Notes: a model not told the origin generated them from the sequence alone. A DNA stretch of 64,000 nt from Alkalimonas cellulosilytica (GCF_036325985.1 NZ_JAUHLI010000005.1:124001-188000), one strand, 5' to 3'. Counted from the first letter of the stretch, positions 22,140-31,669 are shown. A program made the numbers and translations.

Positions 22140-24583
22140 AAACTCATCGCTTTGGTGGTTCTGGTGGTGGGCATCGCTTGCGCCGGATCCTCCGGCCAGT
22201 AGTGTTTTGGATAGCGCCCTTTCATTTCTTTACGTACTTCCCGATACGCATTTTGCCAAAAGCTGGCCAAATCAGCCGTACGCTGCAATGGCCGGCGCGC
22301 TGGGGATAATAACTCCAGTGTCAGTGGCAGCTTGCCATTGGCCAGTACCGGCGTTTGCAACTGACCAAAGACCTCCTGCATGCGCACAGCAACCAAAGGT
22401 CCACCATCGGCCAGATAATCAATCGCCAGGCGACTGCCGGTCGGTGCCTGCCAATGGGTTGGCAACAAACTGGCCAATTGCTGTTGTGCTGAGTAATCCA
22501 ACCGGCTTTGCAGTGCTTGCAGCAGTGGCAACTGCTTAAGCTGCTGCAGGCTCTGACAATCTTGCAGCCAGGGCCCCAGCCAATCATCCAGGCTTGCCAG
22601 CAACTCATCCGGTTGCCAGCCCGGCGCGCCATGCTCGGGGGCCAGTTGCTGCCAAAGACGAAGCCGAGCCAGCCATTGCTCACTGGCAGCACTCCAGGGC
22701 AAAACCGCTAAACCACGCTGTTTGATGTAATCCAGCCAGGCCTCACGTCGCTGCTCGCTGCTCAGTGCCTGCGGCGCTGGTTTGCGCTCTAAAATGCAGG
22801 CACCAAAACGTCGTTGCTGCTCGCTGATAAAGCGACCACTTTGCGCATCAAAGGCACTGTGCAACTGCCAGCTTAACTCATCAGCAAAGTACTGCTGCAA
22901 TGTCTGCAGAGACAAGCGCTCTGCCTGGCGAATAAGCAGGCCCTGGCTGGTAAGCTGCAGACTGGCCACCAGCAGCAAAGGCTCTGTGGCCAATGCATGC
23001 TCAGGCGGCAGCACCGCCCCGGCGCCATTGGCCAGCAAATAGCCTTTACCGCGCTTGACCGCCACCCGATCCGGATAGGCAAAGCACAACAACGGCACCA
23101 GTAAGTCCTGGGGCAGAGCGCCGCCAGGCTGACCTTTAAGCTGGCGGCACCACTGCTCTGCCTGCTGATAAGTCACTGAGTTCTTTAGCTGTTGCAACTG
23201 CTGCAACTGCCCCCATAGCGGGCTATCGTCCCGGCTTTGCTCCAGCAACACCGCGAGTAGCGCCGCCAGCCAGAGTGCGCCCTGCTCACCTTGTTGCTCC
23301 AGTTCTTCGGCCCGGCACAACATGGCCGCCAGCCGTGGCTCGGTGCCGAGGCTAAGCATACGCTGTCCCAGTGGCGTGATTTTAAGAGCGGCTGATAAAG
23401 CGCCCAGTTGCTGCAATAAGGCCTCAGCCACTGCCAGATGCGCCTTAGGCGGCGGGTCCAGCCAAAATAACTCATCGGCTTGGACGCCCCAACCGGCCAG
23501 CTCCAGCCGCAATGCTGTCAACTCGGCTTCCAGTATATCCGGCGGGGTAAAACTGGCGCGGCGCTGCCACTGGCTCTCGCTATCCAGCCGCACGCAAAGG
23601 CCAGGCGATAATCGCCCGGCCCGCCCGGCCCGCTGAATGGCCGAGGCTTTGCTGATGGCTGCGGTTTCCAGTTTCATCACCCCATGTTTCGGATAAAAGC
23701 GCACTTTGCGGTACAGGCCACTGTCCACCACCAAGCGAATGCCATCGATGGTTAAACTGGTTTCCGCGACATTGGTGGCCAGCACCACTTTGCGCTGACC
23801 TTGCGGGCAAGCGGCAATAGCCGCCTGCTGCTGTTGCAGCGTTAAACTGCCAAGCAATGGGTGAACCTGCACTGAATCTGGTAGGCCTTGCTGCAGCAAC
23901 CAGTCATGCGCTAACCGGATCTCGGCTTGGCCTGGTAAAAATGCCAACAAGTTTCCTTCCTCCTGCTGCAGCAATTGAAAGCAAAGCCGGGCCAGTTGCT
24001 GCCAGATAGGCTGGCGATCCGGGGTCTGGTAGCGGATGCTGACCGGATAACTGCGGCCGTCACTTTGTAGCACGGGCGCATTCAGTGCTTTGGCCAACTG
24101 CCCGGTATCCAGCGTGGCTGACATGATTAACAGCTTTAGATCCTCACGCAGTTGCTGCGCTTCCAGGCTGAGCGCCAGCGCCAGATCGGCCTGCAAGGAG
24201 CGTTCATGAAATTCATCAAAAATGACCAAATCCCAGGCGGTTAGCTCAGGATCCTGTTGAATAAAGCGGGTCAGCAGACCTTCGGTCACGATCAATAAGC
24301 GGGTGGCGGCACTGCTTTTGCGCTCCAACCGAACCTGATAACCGACGGTTTGGCCAACGGCTTCGCCCAGTTGCGATGCCATGTAACTGGCAATACTTTT
24401 CGCAGCCAGCCGCCGTGGCTCCAGCAACAAAATGTGCTTACCGCTAAACTCAGGCTGCTGCAACAGATAAAGCGGTAACCAGGTAGACTTGCCGGCCCCC
24501 GGCGGCGCCGACAGGATCACCCGCTGCTGCTGACGCAGTGCAGTCACAAGTTCACCGGCTATGGCAGCAACAGGGAGTTCCAT
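22136..24583 (-). CDS. hrpB: ATP-dependent RNA helicase HrpB (DEAH family)
   Basis: 815 residues from the ATG at 24583. That start (MELPVAAIAGELVTAL) matches the usual HrpB N-terminus; the frame stays open 48 codons upstream but that part looks unlike the family. Walker A is GAGKST (29-34). The helicase motifs DEFHERS, SATLD, ATNVAETSLTIDGI and QRAGRAGR follow in order, then the HrpB-specific C-terminal domain (KGRYPKHYWPEDP). The biological substrate of HrpB is poorly defined. The stop overlaps the mrcB start (ATGA). Confidence 0.94.
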   Translation of the reverse strand: MELPVAAIAGELVTALRQQQRVILSAPPGAGKSTWLPLYLLQQPEFSGKHILLLEPRRLAAKSIASYMASQLGEAVGQTVGYQVRLERKSSAATRLLIVTEGLLTRFIQQDPELTAWDLVIFDEFHERSLQADLALALSLEAQQLREDLKLLIMSATLDTGQLAKALNAPVLQSDGRSYPVSIRYQTPDRQPIWQQLARLCFQLLQQEEGNLLAFLPGQAEIRLAHDWLLQQGLPDSVQVHPLLGSLTLQQQQAAIAACPQGQRKVVLATNVAETSLTIDGIRLVVDSGLYRKVRFYPKHGVMKLETAAISKASAIQRAGRAGRLSPGLCVRLDSESQWQRRASFTPPDILEAELTALRLELAGWGVQADELFWLDPPPKAHLAVAEALLQQLGALSAALKITPLGQRMLSLGTEPRLAAMLCRAEELEQQGEQGALWLAALLAVLLEQSRDDSPLWGQLQQLQQLKNSVTYQQAEQWCRQLKGQPGGALPQDLLVPLLCFAYPDRVAVKRGKGYLLANGAGAVLPPEHALATEPLLLVASLQLTSQGLLIRQAERLSLQTLQQYFADELSWQLHSAFDAQSGRFISEQQRRFGACILERKPAPQALSSEQRREAWLDYIKQRGLAVLPWSAASEQWLARLRLWQQLAPEHGAPGWQPDELLASLDDWLGPWLQDCQSLQQLKQLPLLQALQSRLDYSAQQQLASLLPTHWQAPTGSRLAIDYLADGGPLVAVRMQEVFGQLQTPVLANGKLPLTLELLSPARRPLQRTADLASFWQNAYREVRKEMKGRYPKHYWPEDPAQAMPTTRTTKAMSL

Positions 24584-24662
24584 CGCAGTTCGGATCTCAT
24601 CGGGGTTAGGGTCCCTGCCACTCGCTGTGACAGGGACATGTTTAAGTGCTGGCTGACAGCAC

Positions 24663-25958
24663 TCAGGCTTTACCGGCTTCCTGGCGTAGGGTTTCTGCAA
24701 TGGCGCGGATCCCCATGCCGGTGGCACCGGCAGCCCACAGGCCGGTATTGCTGCTGTTAAAGGCAGCGGCTAAATCAAAGTGCAACCAGCCTTTGCCCCC
24801 TTCGGGTACAAAACGGCTTAAAAAGCCGGCAGCATTGCTGGCACCACCAGTGCCACCGCCTTTCACCGGCCGGCTGTTGGCAGTATCGGCATAAGGCGAC
24901 GGGCACTGCCCCTGATGCCAGGGAGCCAGTGGCAAAGGCCAGGTAGGCTCTTGCACCTGTTCCGCATAACCAAGCGCTCGCTGCTGCAGAGCAGTATCGA
25001 GGGCAAAAAGTGCATTGTAGTCATTGCCGAGCGCCACCATAGCGGCTCCGGTCAAGGTAGCGGCATCAATAATCAAAGGAGCACCGGTCTCAGAGGCATA
25101 CAAGAGGCCATCGGCCAGCACCAGACGACCTTCGGCATCGGTGTTCAGAATTTCCACCGTGGTGCCATTTTTATAGGTCAGAATATCGCCCAGTTTGTAA
25201 GCATGGCCGCTGATCAGATTTTCCGCGCAGCACAGCACCAGCTGCACCCGGCGCGACAAGCCCTTTTGAATCGCCAGGCCGAGCGCCGCCGCGACCGTGG
25301 CCGCCCCGCCCATATCGCACTTCATATAAGACATCGACTCACTGGGTTTGATGGAATAACCACCACTGTCAAAGGTAATGCCTTTGCCGACCAGCACAGC
25401 ATCAACAGGTGCATCGACCTTGCCGGTCGGATTGTAATCCAGTACCAGCATCACCGGCGGTCGCTCACTGCCACGGCCAACGCCATGGATACCAACCCAG
25501 CCTTCAGCCAGCAACTCATCGCCGCGAATAATGCGATGGCTGATGGCATCCGGAGCCAACGGCGTTAAAAATGCAATGGCTTCATTGGCCAGGGCTTCGG
25601 GCGATAATTGCTCCGGTGTTTGATTGGTGACCTGACGAGCCCAGCCAAAACAACTGGCCAGTTGCTGCAATTGAGTGGCGTCTTCCCCCAGCCATTGCAC
25701 GCCGGCCAATTTTTTTGCCGAGGTAAACCCCAGATAAAAGGCCCACTGCAGCTCCAGTGTCCAGCCCTCACCGCTTAGCTCTACCTGTTCAATGCCCAGG
25801 CTATCGAGCTGGCGGGCGGCTTTTTGAATGCTTCGGGCCGGGAATTTGGCATCCAGATGAATTTGAAAACCTTCAGCCGTTGGCGTCAGGCTAACTTTTT
25901 TGCCCCACTTTTCTGCAGCGGCATCGGGTTGCAACGAAACACGAATCATATCCGTCAT
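24663..25958 (-). CDS. pepB: Peptidase B-type leucyl aminopeptidase (M17)
   Basis: 431 residues, close to E. coli PepB (427). It has an N-terminal PepB domain and an M17 catalytic domain with the metal site. The key motif is NTDAEGRL, with the metal ligands in VGKGITFDSGGYSIKP and MKCDMGGAATV. The enzyme is a cytosolic, metal-dependent, hexameric aminopeptidase releasing N-terminal residues from peptides. An AGGA ribosome binding site precedes the ATG. It lies 79 bp upstream of hrpB on the same strand and may share its transcript. Confidence 0.93.
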   Translation of the reverse strand: MTDMIRVSLQPDAAAEKWGKKVSLTPTAEGFQIHLDAKFPARSIQKAARQLDSLGIEQVELSGEGWTLELQWAFYLGFTSAKKLAGVQWLGEDATQLQQLASCFGWARQVTNQTPEQLSPEALANEAIAFLTPLAPDAISHRIIRGDELLAEGWVGIHGVGRGSERPPVMLVLDYNPTGKVDAPVDAVLVGKGITFDSGGYSIKPSESMSYMKCDMGGAATVAAALGLAIQKGLSRRVQLVLCCAENLISGHAYKLGDILTYKNGTTVEILNTDAEGRLVLADGLLYASETGAPLIIDAATLTGAAMVALGNDYNALFALDTALQQRALGYAEQVQEPTWPLPLAPWHQGQCPSPYADTANSRPVKGGGTGGASNAAGFLSRFVPEGGKGWLHFDLAAAFNSSNTGLWAAGATGMGIRAIAETLRQEAGKA

Positions 25959-26179
25959 AAAAACTATCCTGTATCAGCTGAATGGATAAAGTAAGCAGGA
26001 TTGTACCATGCTGCGACCAAAAGTCAGATCCCTCAACATCGGTCCAGTTTAGCCGACGAAAACAGATGACGGGCGGATGTTCACTCTGTATACTTCTGCG
26101 TCTTTAATTTGCGATGTGCCTGATATTCTGTTATGAATATCCGCCATTTTTGCTTGGCTGTATTGTACAGGAGATGACT

Positions 26180-26629
26180 ATGCCAGAGGGCAAAGCAAAC
26201 AAACCGTTGGGGCTGCTCGCCTTAGCCGGAGTGGAGCCTTATCAGGAGGCTGTGGGCGAAGAGTACATGAACTCCAAGCAACGGGAGCATTTTCGGAAAA
26301 TTCTGGATGCCTGGCGTCAGCAGTTGCGCGAAGAAGTGGATCGTACCAAGACCCACATGGCCGACGAAGCCGCTAACTTTCCGGATCCGGTCGACCGTGC
26401 TGCTCAGGAAGAAGAGTTCAGTCTGGAGCTGCGCGCCCGGGATCGTGAGCGGAAGCTGCTGAAGAAGATTGAAAAAACACTGCAAAAAATCGAAGACGAC
26501 GATTTTGGCTACTGCGACACTTGCGGTATCGAAATCGGTATCAAACGGCTGGAAGCGCGCCCAACCGCTGATATGTGCATCGATTGCAAAACCTTAGCAG
26601 AAATCAAGGAAAAGCAACTCGGCGGCTAA
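26180..26629 (+). CDS. dksA: RNA polymerase-binding transcription factor DksA
   Basis: 149 residues. The ATG at 26180 is chosen because AGGAG lies 6 nt upstream and the product then begins MPEGKANKPLGLLALAGVEPYQ like known DksA; an ATG two codons earlier directly abuts the ribosome binding site. The coiled-coil tip acidic pair is kept as Asp69 and Asp72 in FPDPVDRAAQEEE. The zinc-finger cysteines are 112, 115, 133 and 136. DksA binds the secondary channel of RNA polymerase and acts with ppGpp in the stringent response. gluQ follows after 1 bp. Confidence 0.97.
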   Translation: MPEGKANKPLGLLALAGVEPYQEAVGEEYMNSKQREHFRKILDAWRQQLREEVDRTKTHMADEAANFPDPVDRAAQEEEFSLELRARDRERKLLKKIEKTLQKIEDDDFGYCDTCGIEIGIKRLEARPTADMCIDCKTLAEIKEKQLGG

Positions 26630-26630
26630 G

Positions 26631-27524
26631 ATGCCAACGCTTGCCTCTCCCCCTGTGGGCCGGTTTGCTCCATCCCCGTCCGGCCCACTGCATTTCGGTT
26701 CACTGGTGGCAGCCCTTGCCAGCTACCTGCAGGTTAAATCCAGCCAGGGTCGGTGGTTGGTTCGGATTGAAGATATTGATGAGCCCCGCAGCCAGGCTGG
26801 TGCCGCTGACAGCATTTTGCGCAGTCTGGAGCAATTTGGTTTGCTGTGGGATGGCACTATCTGGTACCAAAGCCAGCGCAAAGCCCGTTATCAGGCCATT
26901 TTCGACCAGCTGTACCAGCAGGGTTTGCTCTATGGCTGTGATTGTCCACGCAAGGCCATTGCTGCCATGGGTGGCCTCTACAATGGCCATTGCCGCCAGC
27001 GCCAACTCAGCCCCAAGCATCCGAAACCACTGGCCTGGCGCTTGTGCGGCTCCTCTGTCGCGACTGAGTTTGACGATCTGATACTGGGTAAGCAGCAACT
27101 GGAACCGGATTTTTGCCAGGAAGACTACATCATCAAACGCCGTGATAGCATCTTTGCCTATCAGTTGGTGGTGGTGGTCGATGATATGGATCAGGGCGTG
27201 ACGGAAGTGATCCGTGGTGCTGATTTACTCAACATGACCACGCGCCAGCAACAGTTGTTTGCCCAGCTTGGCGCAGCAGCGCCCGTTTATGGCCATATTC
27301 CACTGGCTAGTAGCAGCCCTGGCCAGAAACTCAGTAAGCAAAATCATGCGCCGGCACTGGATGCCAGCCAGGCGGTGCCCTTATTGCTGCAGGCCCTGCA
27401 GTACCTGGGGCAGGCGACACCCACTGAACTGCAATCGGCTTCCGTCTCTGAGCTGATTGCCTTTGCCGTCAGTCACTGGTGCCTGGAACAGGTGCCCAAA
27501 CAGACAGAAATCCTGCTCAATTGA
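26631..27524 (+). CDS. gluQ: Glutamyl-Q tRNA(Asp) synthetase
   Basis: 297 residues, a truncated GluRS-like protein lacking the anticodon-binding half. It attaches glutamate to queuosine in tRNA(Asp). The class I motif appears as HFGS at 21-24. The zinc ligands are Cys103, Cys105, Tyr117 and Cys121. The KMSKS-like loop is KLSKQN around residue 235. The dksA-gluQ pair is a conserved arrangement; here the gap is one base, so the two are cotranscribed and gluQ translation probably depends on dksA. Confidence 0.95.
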   Translation: MPTLASPPVGRFAPSPSGPLHFGSLVAALASYLQVKSSQGRWLVRIEDIDEPRSQAGAADSILRSLEQFGLLWDGTIWYQSQRKARYQAIFDQLYQQGLLYGCDCPRKAIAAMGGLYNGHCRQRQLSPKHPKPLAWRLCGSSVATEFDDLILGKQQLEPDFCQEDYIIKRRDSIFAYQLVVVVDDMDQGVTEVIRGADLLNMTTRQQQLFAQLGAAAPVYGHIPLASSSPGQKLSKQNHAPALDASQAVPLLLQALQYLGQATPTELQSASVSELIAFAVSHWCLEQVPKQTEILLN

Positions 27525-27543
27525 TGGGGTTGGTGCGTTTTTA

Positions 27544-27574
27544 TTGCACGGTTTGGAAAAAAATGCGGTAAAAT
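27544..27574 (+). promoter_or_regulatory. Candidate pcnB operon promoter
   Basis: TTGCAC (27544-27549) and TAAAAT (27569-27574), 19-nt spacer, located 60 bp before the pcnB start. It is a reasonable sigma-70 candidate for the pcnB-folK-panB-panC-cutA series. Confidence 0.4.
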
Positions 27575-27634
27575 AACAGCCTAAATGACCCTATTGCTGC
27601 CAAGACAGCCTTTAACACGACTCAGGAGCTTGCC

Positions 27635-29059
27635 ATTATTTCCCGTGTGCTCGATTTCTGCCGACGCAACCTGCGCAAAGGCACAAAAGCTGAAAAACAA
27701 GCCGCTTTGGTCACCCATAGCGCCTTACCTCCGCTTAAGCGGCTTAGCCGCGACCAACACCCGATTTCCCGCAAGCAAATCAGCCCCAACGCGCTGAAAG
27801 TATTGTACCGCTTAAAAGATGCCGGCTTTGAAGCCTATTTGGTCGGTGGTTGCATTCGCGACTTGATGCTGGGGCTGGAACCCAAAGATTTTGATGTAGC
27901 CACCAATGCCAAACCGGAAGAAGTCCGGCAGGTGTTTCGTAATTGTCGCTTAATTGGCCGGCGTTTCCGACTGGCGCATGTCTTGTTTGGCCGCGAGGTG
28001 ATTGAAGTTGCGACCTTCCGTGGCCATCACAGTCAACCGGATGAAAATGAAGAAGGCCAGCACCAGCTGTCCAAAGCCAGCGAAGAAGGTTTGATCCTGC
28101 GTGATAACGTGTACGGCACCATCGAAGAAGATGCCGAGCGCCGCGATTTCACCATCAATGCGCTGTACTACTCGATCAACCACTTTGAAGTGCTGGATTT
28201 CGCCAATGGCATTGAGGCCATTGCCGAACGGAAAATTGAGCTGATTGGTGACCCTGAAACCCGTTACCGGGAAGATCCGGTACGGATCCTGCGCGCCATC
28301 CGTTTTGCCACCAAGCTGAATATGCAGATAGCGCCAGCGACTGCCGCGCCTATCCCCCAGCTGGCATCCTTGCTCAAAAGCATACCTCCGGCCCGCTTGT
28401 TTGAAGAGTTCCTGAAGCTGTTTATGGCCGGCAAAGCCTTCGACAACTTTATGCTGATGAAGCAATACGGCATCATCAAGCAGCTGTTGCCATCCTTGCA
28501 CAAAGCCATTGCCCAGGAGCCAGAAGGCAAAGTCTTCCAGTTGGTTAGCCAGGCGCTGCAGGATACCGATCAACGGGTGGCCGATGATAAACCGGTGACC
28601 CCGGCGTTCTTATTTGCCGCCTTCTTGTGGTATCCGGTCGAGATCCGCAGTCAAACCTTGCAACTGGAAAGCGGCCTGCCGCCGGTGGATGCACTTAATA
28701 TTGCCATGGCGGAGATCTTAAGTGACTTGCAGCAACGCATTGCGCTGCCTAAACGCTTTAGCCTGGTGACCCGGGATATCTGGTCGCTACAAAGCCGCTT
28801 GGCCCGCAGTCGCGGCAAGCGGGCACTGACTTTATTGCAATTGCCAAAATTCCGTGCCGGTTACGATTTCCTGCTGCTGCGGGCCAAGGCCGAAGGCGGC
28901 GACCTGCAACAACATGCCGACTGGTGGCAACGCTTTCAGCAGGAGAACGAAAGCGGCCAGCAGCAGATGCTGCAACAAGCCGGTCCCGCTTCTGGCGAGA
29001 GTAAACCGCGGCGCCGTCGCAATTACAAACGCAAGCGCAGCAGTCAGCCAAAGCCATGA
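27635..29059 (+). CDS. pcnB: Poly(A) polymerase I, initiated at an AUU codon
   Basis: 474 residues from an ATT start at 27635. AGGAG (27624-27628) lies 6 nt before that codon. The product then reads M-ISRVLDFCRR, which aligns without gaps to E. coli PcnB (MFTRVANFCRK), itself known to start at AUU. A GTG at 27647 is the nearest standard start but has no ribosome binding site at the right distance. The enzyme adds poly(A) tails to RNA 3' ends and promotes decay. Nucleotidyltransferase motifs are LVGGCIRDLMLG and KDFDVATN, then RRFRLAHV and RRDFTINALYYS. The C-terminus is basic (PRRRRNYKRKRS). It overlaps folK by 4 bp. Confidence 0.92.
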   Translation: MISRVLDFCRRNLRKGTKAEKQAALVTHSALPPLKRLSRDQHPISRKQISPNALKVLYRLKDAGFEAYLVGGCIRDLMLGLEPKDFDVATNAKPEEVRQVFRNCRLIGRRFRLAHVLFGREVIEVATFRGHHSQPDENEEGQHQLSKASEEGLILRDNVYGTIEEDAERRDFTINALYYSINHFEVLDFANGIEAIAERKIELIGDPETRYREDPVRILRAIRFATKLNMQIAPATAAPIPQLASLLKSIPPARLFEEFLKLFMAGKAFDNFMLMKQYGIIKQLLPSLHKAIAQEPEGKVFQLVSQALQDTDQRVADDKPVTPAFLFAAFLWYPVEIRSQTLQLESGLPPVDALNIAMAEILSDLQQRIALPKRFSLVTRDIWSLQSRLARSRGKRALTLLQLPKFRAGYDFLLLRAKAEGGDLQQHADWWQRFQQENESGQQQMLQQAGPASGESKPRRRRNYKRKRSSQPKP

Positions 29060-29565
29060 ACGCTTTGAGCAAGCAGCGCTGCTTTATTGGTCTGGGTGCT
29101 AATCTTAACAACCCCATGGGTCAGTTGCGTGCGGCCATCAGCGCGCTGGCTGGCGTGCCGGGCAGTACCCTTGGCCGGGTATCCTCGCTCTATGGTTCCA
29201 AACCGATGGGGCCGCAGGATCAGCCCGATTATGTCAATGCGGTGGCTGAACTCTATACGGAGCTGCCCCCACTGCAACTGCTGGATGCCTTGCAGCAGAT
29301 TGAACAGCAGCAAGGCCGGGTGCGCAAAGACGAGCGCTGGGGGCCCCGCACGCTGGACCTGGATCTGTTACTCTATGGCAATGAACAATTGCAATGCGAA
29401 CGTCTGACGGTACCCCATTACGGCCTGGCCGAACGCGAGTTTGTGCTCTACCCTTTGCAGGAGATAGCCGCCGACTTGCAGTTACCGGATGGCCGCAGCA
29501 TTCACGGCTTGTGCCAGCAGGTACCGCGCTGTGGCTTAACGGTGGTGGCCCAGGCACCCTGTTAA
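29056..29565 (+). CDS. folK: 6-hydroxymethyl-7,8-dihydropterin pyrophosphokinase
   Basis: 169 residues. Transfers pyrophosphate from ATP to 6-hydroxymethyl-dihydropterin in folate synthesis. Family motifs are FIGLGANL near the N-terminus, YVNAVAELYT, and the signature RWGPRTLDLDLLLYG, with the metal-binding aspartates, around residues 95-109; VPHYGLAEREFVLYPL follows. ATGA overlap with pcnB, the usual order in gammaproteobacteria. A 73-bp gap with a GCGCACC/GGTGCGC inverted repeat separates it from panB. Confidence 0.95.
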   Translation: MNALSKQRCFIGLGANLNNPMGQLRAAISALAGVPGSTLGRVSSLYGSKPMGPQDQPDYVNAVAELYTELPPLQLLDALQQIEQQQGRVRKDERWGPRTLDLDLLLYGNEQLQCERLTVPHYGLAEREFVLYPLQEIAADLQLPDGRSIHGLCQQVPRCGLTVVAQAPC

Positions 29566-29638
29566 AACAAACTTGCAGCGCACCCCGCTTTATGACAAGG
29601 TGCGCAGCGAATTGATTGAAAGAGGTCTGAGCAGATAA

Positions 29639-30433
29639 ATGGCTAAAATTACCACCGCCGTGCTGCAAAAAATGAAACAGCAGGGCGATAAAATCACTTC
29701 TTTAACCGCCTACGATGCCAGCTTTGCCAAGCTGTTTGCCGATGAAGGCGTTGAGGTATTGCTGATTGGTGACTCACTGGGCATGGTGTTGCAAGGCCAT
29801 GGCGATACCCTGCCTGTGACCGTGCAGGACATCGCTTACCACACCCGCTGCGTACGCGCTGGTGCGCCCGATGCCTTTGTGATTGCCGATCTGCCTTTTA
29901 TGAGTTACGCCAGCACCGAACAGGCCTTTGCCTCTGTCACCCCGCTGATGCAGGCCGGTGCCAATATGGTCAAACTCGAAGGCGGTGACTTCTTACTGCC
30001 TACCGTCAAAGCATTGACCGAGCGCGGTGTACCGGTCTGTGGCCATTTGGGTTTAACCCCACAATCGGTGCACTTATTCGGTGGCTACAAGGTGCAAGGC
30101 CGCAGCAACGAGCAAGCCGATGCCATGCTGCGCCAGGCCAAAGCACTGCAAGACGCCGGAGCTCAGTTGCTGGTCCTTGAATGCATCCCGGTCGAGCTGG
30201 CCAATCGCATTACCGCAGCGCTCAGTATTCCGGTGATTGGCATTGGTGCAGGCTCCGGTACCGATGGTCAGGTGCTGGTGATGCACGACTTACTTGGTAT
30301 CAGCAGTGGCTATATTCCAAAATTTTCGAAAAATTTTTTGCAGCAAACCGGTGAAATCCGCTCGGCCATCCGCCAGTACGTGGCCGATGTGAAAAGCCAG
30401 AGCTTCCCGGCTGCCGAGCATACTTTTCAATAA
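29639..30433 (+). CDS. panB: 3-methyl-2-oxobutanoate hydroxymethyltransferase
   Basis: 264 residues, the usual size. Converts alpha-ketoisovalerate and methylene-THF to ketopantoate, first step of the pantoate branch. Conserved segments are LTAYDASFAKLFADEGVEVLLIGDSLGMVLQGH, with the Mg2+/substrate residues, MVKLEGG, CGHLGLTPQSVH and GIGAGSGTDGQVLVMHDLLG. The ribosome binding site is not obvious: AGAGG lies 13 nt upstream. panC follows after 3 bp. Confidence 0.96.
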   Translation: MAKITTAVLQKMKQQGDKITSLTAYDASFAKLFADEGVEVLLIGDSLGMVLQGHGDTLPVTVQDIAYHTRCVRAGAPDAFVIADLPFMSYASTEQAFASVTPLMQAGANMVKLEGGDFLLPTVKALTERGVPVCGHLGLTPQSVHLFGGYKVQGRSNEQADAMLRQAKALQDAGAQLLVLECIPVELANRITAALSIPVIGIGAGSGTDGQVLVMHDLLGISSGYIPKFSKNFLQQTGEIRSAIRQYVADVKSQSFPAAEHTFQ

Positions 30434-30436
30434 ACT

Positions 30437-31279
30437 ATGAAGATCCTAACCACCATCGACAGCCTGCGGGCTGAGATTGCCAGCTGGCGTAAGGCTGGCG
30501 AGCGCATCGCCTTTGTCCCCACCATGGGCAACCTCCATCAGGGCCATTTGCGCCTGGTCGAAGTGGCGAAACAGCATGCTGAGCGGGTCATCGTGAGTAT
30601 TTTCGTCAATCCGATGCAGTTTGGTGCCAATGAAGATCTGGACAGCTACCCGCGTACGCTGGACGACGACTGCCAGGCACTGCAACAGCTGCAGACCGAT
30701 GCAGTCTTTACCCCGACGCCGGAGCTTATTTACCCGCGCGGTTTAAGCGAGCAAACCTTTGTTGAAGTCCCCAAACTGGGCGATCACCACTGCGGTGCCA
30801 GCCGGCCCGGCCATTTTCGCGGCGTATCCACTGTGGTCTGCAAGCTGTTTAATCTGGTACAACCGGATATCGCCTGCTTTGGGCAAAAAGATTACCAGCA
30901 ACTGGCGATTATACGTCAGATGGTTGAAGATTTGTCCTTTCCTATCAAGATTATTGGTGTACCGACCGAACGCGCAGCCGATGGTTTGGCACTGAGCTCG
31001 CGCAATGGCTATCTAAGCGCAGAGCAGCGCGCCAAGGCACCAAGGTTGCAACAGGTGCTGCAGCAGGTGGCAACTCAAATCAAAACGACCGATGCGGATT
31101 TTCGCAGCATTGAAGCTGCTGCCAAAGCCCAGCTCGAAGCCACCGGTTTTAAACCGGACTACCTGACCATCAGCGATCGCAGCAGCTTATTACCAGCTGA
31201 GCACCGGCAGCAACCCCTGGTGATCCTAGCCGCCGCCTGGCTTGGCAAAACCAAACTGCTGGACAATCTGGAGGTGTAA
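30437..31279 (+). CDS. panC: Pantothenate synthetase
   Basis: 280 residues. ATP-dependent condensation of pantoate with beta-alanine. Motifs are VPTMGNLHQGHLRLV (ATP-binding HxGH-type site at about 28-42), FVNPMQFG, CFGQKDYQQLAIIRQM and LSSRNGYLS. It directly follows panB. No panD (aspartate decarboxylase) follows as it does in some relatives; the beta-alanine source is probably the panP product encoded at 44-45.8 kb. Confidence 0.96.
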   Translation: MKILTTIDSLRAEIASWRKAGERIAFVPTMGNLHQGHLRLVEVAKQHAERVIVSIFVNPMQFGANEDLDSYPRTLDDDCQALQQLQTDAVFTPTPELIYPRGLSEQTFVEVPKLGDHHCGASRPGHFRGVSTVVCKLFNLVQPDIACFGQKDYQQLAIIRQMVEDLSFPIKIIGVPTERAADGLALSSRNGYLSAEQRAKAPRLQQVLQQVATQIKTTDADFRSIEAAAKAQLEATGFKPDYLTISDRSSLLPAEHRQQPLVILAAAWLGKTKLLDNLEV

Positions 31280-31594
31280 GTGGCTGAGTTCTGCCTGGTG
31301 ATGACCACCTGCCCCAATCAGCTGGAAGCCGATCAAATCACCGCAGCACTGCTGCAGCAACGGCTTGCTGCCTGCATTCAGCAGCAAGCCGTCAGCAGTC
31401 ACTATGTCTGGCAAGGCAAGCTGGAGCAAAGCAGCGAAATCCTGTTGCTGATCAAAACCACTGCCCACTGCTACCCGGCGCTGGAAGCCGAAATCCGTAA
31501 GCTGCACAGCTACGACACTCCGGAGATTATCCAGCTGCCAATCGAAGCTGGCTTTGCCGATTACCTGCAGTGGGTAAAAGATAGCTGCCGCTAA
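31280..31594 (+). CDS. cutA: Divalent-cation tolerance protein CutA
   Basis: 104 residues, GTG start directly after the panC stop, with GGAGG 7 nt upstream. It shows the CutA1 fold pattern: VMTTCPNQLEADQI, LAACIQQQAVSSHYVWQGKLEQSSEILLLIKTT, then YDTPEIIQLPIEAGFADYLQW. These small trimeric proteins bind metals such as copper; their physiological role remains unclear. Its place at the end of the pan operon indicates cotranscription. Confidence 0.93.
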   Translation: MAEFCLVMTTCPNQLEADQITAALLQQRLAACIQQQAVSSHYVWQGKLEQSSEILLLIKTTAHCYPALEAEIRKLHSYDTPEIIQLPIEAGFADYLQWVKDSCR

Positions 31595-31669
31595 GTTTCC
31601 AATTGCACCCTGCTCCAAATCTACTTATGCTGAGCCATTGACAAAATTGTTACCACTGGATGGTTGTCG

